Shown in pieces: positions 56,539 through 64,000 of a DNA stretch of 64,000 bases. The notes beneath the pieces are model-generated. The model saw nothing but the letters and a program-made list of their open reading frames with translations, was not told the origin of the DNA and did not search any database. How positions within the stretch are numbered: the stretch's first letter is position 1; every line of letters begins with the position of its first letter. Source of the stretch: Gautieria morchelliformis (Eukaryota > Basidiomycota > Agaricomycetes > Gomphales > Gomphaceae); assembly GCA_015179125.1 (NCBI GenBank), contig WHVA01000320.1, forward strand, positions 62,001 through 126,000, written 5' to 3'. Position numbers and translations under genes: made by a program.

Positions 56539-57721
56539 TTTACTATATGAAAGCGCCTAGGTGGGAGGTTGTGGGTGCGCTGACAAATGCTGACCAATGC
56601 TTGGTCATTAGTTTGTCAGCGGAGCGCGCGAGCGGCGCAGCCGCGAGCCAAGAATGCTGCGCAGCATGGTCACGTGACCGTTTGCGTTCCAAATTAGGTC
56701 AGCGGCGAGTGGCGCACCCGCGAGAGAACGCTGCGCAGTGGTCACGTGACCCGTTCGCGACCAGAGCGCGCATACGTGAGTGTGGTCCGTGCACGACATG
56801 CGCGCACGGTATAAAGGCCGAACGGTAAGGACATAACGCCAGGAACCTCCCAACCAGCAATTCCTCTGTCTGCTGTCCGCTATGTGCTCTGTGCCCTGTG
56901 CTCTGTGCTCTGCGCTGTCTGCTCTGTCCGCTGTCTGCTCTGTGCTCTGTCTGATCTGGGTGCTGTGAGGACATGTTACCTGTGAGGACATGTTACGTGT
57001 GAGGACACGCTACCTGTGGGGACACATTACATGTGAGGACACATTATGTGTGAGGACACGCTACCTGTGAGGACACGTTACGTGTGTGGACACGCTACCT
57101 GTAAGGACACGTTATGTGTGGAGACACGCTACCTGTGAGGACACACTACCTGTGAGGACATGTTACGTTTGGGGACACACTACCTGTGAGGACACATTAC
57201 GTGTGGGGACATGCTACCTGTGAGGACACGCTACCTGTGAGGACACGTTATGTGTGAGGACATGCTATCCAACTGCACTTTGGGTCTTCCCCCATTTCTG
57301 ATTTTGGTATTGTTTCTGGTTCTGTGAGAGTGTCGTCATCGGAGGATCAGCTGGCATATCCATATAACCACATTGTCAAAATTCAGGATCCCCAAGATCA
57401 CTATTGGATCTATTTCACAATGCACAAGCTTTGAAACCTGTGGATTATGACAATAGGCGCAACCTTATAATCTCTGATGATTCACTCAAGACTATTACCA
57501 CTTTCATGTCTAGAGTCGCTGGGAGGCCCACCCCAGAGGTCGAGAGAGAGCTCTGCATGTTTGGCTGTTCCATGGGTGCATACATGATTCATGATACTAT
57601 ATGAACAGGGATATATTTTGCATGATGCTATTTACCCCAATGCACTTGACCTTACTGATCCATTTGACTTTACCGAGGTGTTTGACCTGCACCCCCGCGC
57701 GAAGCGCGGGTACCCACCTAG
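56539..57721 (+). mobile_element. Helitron-like element H2 (subtype B)
   Basis: Starts directly after the CTAG of H1 (TTTACTATATGAAAGCGCC). CACGTG palindromes at 56668-56679 and 56740-56751; TATAAAGG at 56810-56817. A short CTG repeat, then 18-bp minisatellite of the GTGAGGACACGCTACCT type (56963-57270), then a unique 3' part shared with H4. Hairpin CCCGCGCGAAGCGCGGG at 57694-57710, end CTAG at 57718-57721. Confidence 0.82.
57280..57604 (+). pseudogene. Conserved 3' segment with short ORF, H2 copy
   Basis: Shared with H4 (62345-62656). One frame reads LFHNAQALKPVDYDNRRNLI, SDDSLKTITTFMSRVAG and ends at 57604. It differs from H4 mostly by substitutions, with a shift at the end of the H4 frame. 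It may be a captured exon; I do not recognise the protein. Confidence 0.45.
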
Positions 57722-59069
57722 TTACACTATATGAAAACAGCTCGGTGGGTTGTGGGCGTCGAGCTTATGTCAGGTTTTAGGTCATCAATTTGTCAGCGGC
57801 ATGCGAGCGGCGCAGCCGCGAGCCAAGAACGCTGCGCAGCATGGTCACGTGACCGTTTGCGTTCCAAATTAGGTCAGCGGCGAGCGGCGCAGCCGCGAGC
57901 ATAGAACGCTGCGCAGCGGTCACGTGACCCGTTCGCGACCAGAGCGCGCATACGCGAGTGTGGTCCGTGCACGACACGCGCGCACGGTATAAAGGCCGAA
58001 CGGTAAGGACATAACGCCAGGAACCTGCCCAACCGGCGATTCCTCTGTCTGCTGTCTGCTATGTGCTCTGTCTGCTCTGTGCTCTGTGCTCTGTGCTCTG
58101 TGCTCTGTGCTGTCTGCTCTGTGCTCTGTCCGCTGTCTGCTCTGTGCTCTGTCTGCTCTGGGTGCTGTCTGCTGTCAGCTCTGTCTGCTGTCAACTCTGT
58201 CTGCTGTCACCTCCTCTAGCTGGCTGGCTGGCTATTGCTTTGGCTGGCTGGCTATCTATTGGTAGGTAATATCTTTTTGTTAATGCATTGCCATGTATTT
58301 TATTTTATTTGTGTTGGTAATTTTATTGGTTCCTTTTTTTTTTTCATCATATAGTATTGTCACATGTGCATTATATTTTTGTGATTTTTTTCGAAATTAG
58401 ATTTAGATAATATCCCAAGACTGCTGAAAAAAAATGTTTTAATATCAATATTTTTTGGGTTTTTTTCGAAAATAGACATCAATAAGTTTCCTCTAAAATT
58501 AATGACAATATGTTCTACATTTAAATGTGGTTTGTTTTATTGTTTTATTTACTGTAAAGCTGCTTACCAGCCACTCCTCTCTGGCTATACTGGTGGCTGG
58601 CTTACTATGGCTTTGGCTGGGCTCTGGGTTTCTCTGTCAGTCTCTGGGCTTCTCTGGCTTTGGCTGGGCATTAATCACAGCTTCTGCTTCAATGTACTGT
58701 ACTTTTTTGACATTTTTTCGCAGATAGATATCAATAAATTATCCTGACTTTGTGAAGATTGACAACAGCTCCAGGTTAAATGTACAGTGCATTTTTTTGA
58801 CATTTTTCGAAAAATAGATAGTCCTAACTTTGCTAAAATTAATAACAGCTTCAGCTTACATGTACTGGACATTTTCTTGACATTTTTTCACAAAATAGAT
58901 AATCCTGACTTTGCTAAAAATTAATGACAGCAGCTGCTTAAATATGGTTTCCTTGACTATTTTATTTATGTCTGTATATGTCACAAAATAGATATTGATA
59001 CATGTCCCTGAGTTTGCTAAAAGTTAATAAGTAGTAACAGCCTCTGCTTGCTTCACTTTGAGGCCCTTG

Positions 59070-59494
59070 GGGATATGCTACACATGCTATACTTGAGGGG
59101 CATGCTACACACACTATGCATGGGGACACGCATGTTCTGCGTGGAGACATGCATGTTATGTGTGGAGACATGCACGCTATGCTTGGGGACATGCATGCTA
59201 TGTGTGGAGACACATGTTATGCATGGGGACACACACGCTATGCTTGGGGACATGCATGCTATGCATGGTGACACACATGTTATGCTTGGAGACACACATT
59301 TTATGCATGGGGACATGCACCCTATGCTTGGGGACATGCATGCCACATGTGGGGACACACTATCCTTGGGGACAGACAGGCTATGCATGGGGACACACAT
59401 GCTATGCGTGGAGACACGCATGTTATGCGTGGGGACAAGCATGCTATCCATGGGGACATACACGCTATGCTTGGGGACATGCATGTTATGCGTG
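59070..59494 (+). repeat. 18-bp minisatellite of H3
   Basis: Units like GGGGACATGCATGCTATG, same type as the first part of the H1 array, about 24 units. Confidence 0.9.
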
Positions 59495-60530
59495 GTAAGC
59501 AATTCCAGTGCAAGCAAAAGTAACTAGGATAAATGGAGTAAGTAACTAATACCGAACAAGAGGAACTACAAGGGGGTGCCAGGTAGAACTAAGAACAATC
59601 AATAGGCAAAAGAACAAGGGGAATGTGGGTCTAATTGATTGTTACGTATTGGAATTCCCAGAGGTCGGAACTGGAAAGGACAACGGCTTCAACTTATGTG
59701 TTGCACCCCTGATGAACTACCGTCCTAAGTATTTCGGGATTGACTTGCGGATATCGGAGAAGGCAGAAGTCAGGAACAGAGTACTGAGAGTCCAGGTTCG
59801 AAGGTCGGAGAACAAAGGTCGGAAGAGGCGGAAGAGGCGGAGGACAGAGGGTTGAGAGCGGAAGGAGACAAGCCTAGCAAAACCCGTTGTGCTAAGAACA
59901 GGAGACAGTGCGAAGGGAATCACGTATCGAAGTTGATTATCTGATTGCAGGAACGGAGACATACATGAGGGGGTTTATACAAAGAGCTGAAGCAACAGGT
60001 AATGGTATGGTACTAAGCAAATTCCGGAGAGTGCAAGAATCGGATAGACATATGGGGCAAGTAACTAATGCGGAACAATGGGATGACAAGGGGGGTGCAG
60101 GGTAGGGTAAGTACAATGGCAAAGAACAAGGCGAGTAAGTACAATAGGCCTCGGAAGAAACGGAATTACGGAAATGGTATCTTGCTGTATTCAGGGTCGA
60201 GTACGGGGGCCGGTATCTGGAGGTGGCCAGGGGTACTGAAATCACAAGGGTCGAGGTAGAGGGTTGCGGATGGTGCGGAGGATATGCGGATATGGTGGAG
60301 ATGGTTGAGCAGAACAGTCGTAACATTGATAGTGGCACAAATGGATCTCCTGATGCTCCGGACTTGCTATGCTAAGGGTCAAGTAGGGAAGGCCGGTGAA
60401 TAGAGTCAAAAGGGGAAGTATGTGAATAGTAAAGAACAAGGGGATCAAAAGGTCAAAGTGTGGACATTGCGGAATAGAGCCAGAGGAGGCATGGAGGTAC
60501 CAGAGTTGGTCAAGCAGCATGGTCATAACA
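59495..60530 (+). mobile_element. 5'-truncated family-C LTR in H3 with nested LTR
   Basis: 59495-59639 plus 60326-60530 match the interior and end of the H1 LTR, ending GGTCATAACA before TTACC. The 5' half is deleted. Confidence 0.85.
59640..60325 (+). mobile_element. Solo LTR, family C, nested in the H3 LTR
   Basis: TGTTACGTATTGG to CAGTCGTAACA, with the exact duplication TTGAT at 59635-59639 and 60326-60330. H1 has the undisturbed site (CTAATTGATAGTGG near 56083), so this insertion is private to H3. Confidence 0.95.
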
Positions 60531-61587
60531 TTACCTACCTTGACCTGTTACTTAGAGCTACTTTCAATCAATAAGATGTGTTTTACTTATCTGAATGAAA
60601 TTTTCTTATCCAAATGTGTTTGACTTATCCCAAGTTTGATTTACCCAAGGTGTTTGACCTTACCGATGCGTTTGACTTGCACCCCCGCGCGAAGCGCGGG
60701 TATCCACCTAGTCTAAGAGTTAAACGAGGGGGGTGGGTGGTTGTGGGCCCGCTGACCAATGCTTGGTCATTAGTTTGTCAGCGGAGCGCGCGAGCGGCGC
60801 AGCCGCGAGCCCCCGGTCTGTTTAGGTCAGCGCCGAGTGGTGCAGCCGCGAGCTACAAACGCTGCGCAGCAGCGTTCCAGGTCACGTGACCGGTTCACGA
60901 CCATACGCGAGTGGTCCGTGCACGACCCTTCGCTTGGTATAAAGAGAGCGATGCTGCAGAACCGCACTCCCCACTGGTGTCCTCCTGTGTTCTGGCTGTG
61001 GTGGGCTTACTACTGCTTTGGCTGGGGTCTTGGTGTCTTTCTGTGTGTCTCTGGGTGTCTTTCTGTGGTCTCTGGGTGTCTTTCTGTGTGTCTCTGGGTG
61101 TCTTTCTGTGTGTCTCTGGGTGTCTTTCTGTGTGTCCCTGGGCTTCTTTGGCTGTGACTTGACACCACCTTCTGCTTCAATGTCCTGTATATTTTTTGAT
61201 ATTTTTTCGCAAATTGCTATCAATACACCTAACTTGCTAACCTTAATAATAGCCAACTTAAATATCCTGTACATTTTTTTGTTATTTTTTCGCAGATAGA
61301 AATCAATAAATCTAACTTCCTAACCTTAATAACAGCCAACTTAAATATCCTGTATGTTTTTTTGATATTTTTTCGCAAATAGATATCAATAACTTATTCT
61401 GACTTTGCTAAAGTTAATAACAACTTCTGTTTTAATGTAGTGTTTTTTTTTTATCTTTTGTCAAAAAATAAATATAGATATCAATGAATTATCCTGACTT
61501 TGCTAAAATTAATGACAACAGCTGCTTAAATGTAATTTCTTTTCCTATTTTATATATGTCACAAAATAGATACTGATACATGTCCCT

Positions 61588-62340
61588 GATATGTGTGAGG
61601 ACGCACTACCTGTGGGGACGCGCTACCTGTGAGGACACATTACATGTGGGGAAACATTATGTGTGGGGACATGCTACCTGTGAGGACACGTTATGTGTGG
61701 GGACACCTTTCGTGTGAGGACATGCTACCTGTGGGGACACGTTACGTTTGGGGACACGCTACCTGTGAGGACACGTTACGTTTGGGGACACGCTACACGT
61801 TACGTGTGGGGACACGCTACCTGTGAGGACACATTACGTGTGAGGACATGCTACCTGTGAGGACACGTTACATGTGGGACATGTTATGTGTGGGGACACA
61901 TTACGTGTGAGGACACGCTACCAGTGGGGACACGTTACATGTGGGGACACGCTACCGGTGGGGACAGGCTACCTGTGAAGACACGCTACCTGTGAGGACA
62001 CGTTACGTGTGGGGAGCTACCTGTAAGGACACGTTACGTGTGGGGACACGCTACCTGTGAGGACACGCTACCTGTGAGGACACGCTACCTGTGAGGACAC
62101 GCTACCTGTGAGGACACGCTACCTGTGAGGACACGCTACCTGTGAGGACATGCTACCTGTGAGGACACGTTACGTTTGGGGACACGCTACCTGTGAGGAC
62201 ACGTTACGTTTGGGGACACGCTACCTGTGGGGACACGTTACGTGTGAGGACACATTACGTGTGGGATACGCTACCTGTGAGGACACGCTACCTGTGAGGA
62301 CATGTTACCTGTGAGGACACATTTTGTGTGAGGACATGCT
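61588..62340 (+). repeat. 18-bp minisatellite of H4
   Basis: About 40 units of GTGAGGACACGCTACCT and GTGTGGGGACACGTTAC; very regular between 62040 and 62150, where six near-identical units follow each other. Confidence 0.92.
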
Positions 62341-62344
62341 ATCC

Positions 62345-62656
62345 AACTGCACTTTGGGTCTCCCCCCATTTCTGATTTGGTATTGTTTCTGGTTCTGTGA
62401 GAGTGTCACTGGAGGATCAGCTGGCATATCCATATAACCACATTGTCAAAATTCAGGATCCCCAAGGTCATTATTGGATCTATTTCACAATGCACAAGCT
62501 TTGAAACCTGTGGATTATGACAATAGGCGCAATCTTATAATCTCTGATGATTCAGTCAATACTATCACCACTTTCATGTCTAGAGTCGCTGGGAAAGCCA
62601 TCCCAGAGGTCAAGAGGGAGGTCTGCATGATCGGCTGTTCCAGGGGGCATACATGA
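62345..62656 (+). pseudogene. Conserved 3' segment with short ORF, H4 copy
   Basis: Counterpart of 57280-57604: LFHNAQALKPVDYDNRRNLI then SDDSVNTITTFMSRVAG; a small deletion near 62640 changes the end. Function unknown. Confidence 0.45.
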
Positions 62657-62761
62657 TTCATGATAAATAATTTGCATGATGCTTTTTATTTGCCACAATG
62701 CACTTGACCTTACTGATGCGTTTGACCTACACCCCCGCGCGAAGCGCGGGTACCCACCTAG

Positions 62762-63814
62762 TGGAAAATATAGAACAATGAGACTGCGCATATGCTTTGT
62801 CACAATGGGGTGACACGGGGTGACGCGGCTGGCTTACGCGTTCACTCCTGCAGCTCATGCCAGATCTCACCAGAGGCGGTGTTAACTGGGGTTGAATAGG
62901 ACTACTACGCAGATGTCAGTGCAGTCACAGCACCGGGAAATCAGGTGGAAAATGGCAGAATGCAGATGCGAATGCATGTGCAGACACGGGCAATCGAGTG
63001 ACGACGAGTGCGAGTGCATCCAGAAAAACTCGAGTTGAAGCTGTCAAAGCAGACGTACCGGTATCAGTTGGTGGCAGATCTGAACCGGAAGCAACTAGGT
63101 TTTGTAAAATAGATTAGAGCTACCTCTTCATGCAAAATGTGGGCAAAGGCCTTCCGGTATCGGTTGGTGGCAGATCTGAACTGGAAGCGACTGTTTATTG
63201 TAAAACACGTCGGTGCGTCACCGGTATCTGCAGATTTAGCCATTCATTACCGGTATTTACAGCTACGCGCAGCCCTAATTCGAGCCGATTTCCACTGGGG
63301 TTGAAGCGCTGAGATCTGAGGAACGGATCGGATCCGCTGAGAGGGATTAATAGGTTTTGTTACCGTTTTTGGCGTCGAAATACAGGGCTCCATGTATCCG
63401 GGGCCTGCCGGTATCATGGCGCCATGTCTGTAAGTTCAAAGTTGGCCAAAAAGGCGCTGGCGACCACGATCGATCGCATGTGGCGTATAAGAGAGGCTTG
63501 GCTTACTAAGCGGCAATGAATGCAACCGGCAATACGCCAAGCAGTTGGGGCCTTTACTGACATCTGGATGATGAAGCCGAGTACTACGTAGCGAGGGCGC
63601 TTGCCTGATTGACGCGAGGTGGTTCTAACTTTACGCTGTCTCCTCGTGGGGAATTTGTCATGATAGCGCTCCACAACACCCGATTAGTGCGATACCAGTG
63701 CTTCATCTCACTGTGTCCGCCTCCCACTCGCCAAACGACATTGTCCACGGCAAAGGCACGTATAATAGCGAGACTCAATCGAGGGATCGAAGCGTAGCGC
63801 TTAGCACCATTACC
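62762..63814. other. Unique sequence after the Helitron array
   Basis: No confident gene. It contains a direct repeat of about 54 bases (63057-63110 and 63151-63206, core GGTTGGTGGCAGATCTGAAC), and the last part is presumably the promoter of the gene at 63815. Confidence 0.5.
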
Positions 63815-64000
63815 ATGGCCCTCGTCAACCTACAACCCACGTATGGATCTCTCTTTCTTGGAGTCGTTACTTCCGTGGGGTAAGCTGCCTCAGCTATCCT
63901 TCAGCATACGCTTTCCCCCAGCTATATGAGCTGATGGAACCGGATTCAGCTTGATGGGAATCACCACTCTGCAAGCATGGTTATACTGGAACGCATACGG
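63815..64000 (+). CDS. DUF6534-type membrane protein, first exons (runs off window)
   Basis: Start in good context (TTACCATGGCC). Exon 1: MALVNLQPTYGSLFLGVVTS, then a 71-bp GT-AG intron (63880-63950), then GLMGITTLQAWLYWNAY. The TYGSLFLGVVTS...GITTLQAWLYW pattern is that of the first membrane helix of basidiomycete seven-helix proteins with a C-terminal DUF6534 domain. Only about 40 residues are visible, so this rests on the N-terminal pattern. The function of the family is not known. Confidence 0.65.

Larger units (their letters stand above)
57722..60711 (+). mobile_element. Helitron-like element H3 (subtype A)
   Basis: Same order as H1, but without the small nested element. The family-C LTR is truncated at about 59495, where the minisatellite is fused to its interior, and a further family-C solo LTR is inserted in it (59640-60325). 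CACGTG palindromes at 57843-57854 and 57918-57929; TATAAAGG at 57988-57995. Hairpin at 60684-60700, CTAG at 60708-60711. Confidence 0.82.
60712..62761 (+). mobile_element. Helitron-like element H4 (subtype B)
   Basis: Starts TCTAAGAGTTAAACG exactly after the CTAG of H3. One CACGTG palindrome (60880-60891), TATAAAGA at 60938-60945, GGTGTCTTTCTGTGTGTCTC repeat (61035-61150), and AT-rich TTTTTTGATATTTTTTCGC units (61190-61590). Then 18-bp minisatellite (61588-62340) and the conserved 3' segment shared with H2. Hairpin at 62734-62750, CTAG at 62758-62761, followed by T. Confidence 0.82.

Noticed and set aside
61588-62340. Regular short repeats suggesting a CRISPR-like array
   Set aside because: Units are directly adjacent without unique spacers and the organism is a eukaryote; it is a minisatellite.

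Overview
The window looks like a nuclear contig of a filamentous basidiomycete (probably Agaricomycetes). The genes are split by many 50-70 bp GT-AG introns, neighbouring genes lie 34 bp or less apart, and the gene and transposon families are those usual in mushroom-forming fungi. No rRNA, tRNA or CRISPR array was seen. The species cannot be named from sequence alone.

Region 1 (1-17 kb) is a compact housekeeping segment: the 3' end of a LanC-like gene, an alpha/beta hydrolase, AMP deaminase (-), a Dsc3-like ubiquitin-ligase subunit (+), KIN17 (-), a 272-bp hairpin MITE, a SET-domain gene (-) head-to-head with a Yae1-domain gene (+), and a cytochrome P450 (+) with a TATA box. Following each gene through its introns gives uninterrupted reading for nearly all of them. 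A few weak, unassigned coding traces lie between 8.4 and 14.6 kb.

Region 2 (17-63 kb) is a nested transposon graveyard. In order: a GC-rich TIR element directly behind the P450; a LINE 3' end with a duplicated 1.07-kb 3' segment and poly(A); a second LINE split by a Ty3/gypsy element (Ty3-1, 25.6-31.7 kb) that carries several nonsense mutations; proline/glycine minisatellites with a 71-bp palindrome; a 1.26-kb element with 60-bp TIRs; a 1-kb solo LTR; a Plavaka-type transposase remnant cut by a Helitron 5' end; a copia pol remnant split by two different solo LTRs; a Helitron Rep (HUH) fragment; and a second Ty3/gypsy element (Ty3-2, 46.3-52.8 kb). Ty3-2 is nearly intact. It has a -1 frameshift heptamer at the gag stop, a 139-bp duplication that breaks pol, and an extra 184-codon ORF between pol and the 3' LTR.

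Region 3 (52.8-62.8 kb) is the most unusual part: four Helitron-like elements joined head to tail. Each ends in a GC hairpin plus CTAG and is followed at once by the next 5' end. They alternate between two subtypes (A-B-A-B). Each carries a conserved CACGTG-palindrome plus TATA module near its 5' end, followed by CTG-rich, AT-rich and 18-bp minisatellite blocks. Shared and private LTR insertions allow their history to be ordered.

Region 4 (62.8-64 kb) returns to unique sequence and ends in the first two exons of a membrane protein of the fungal DUF6534 type.
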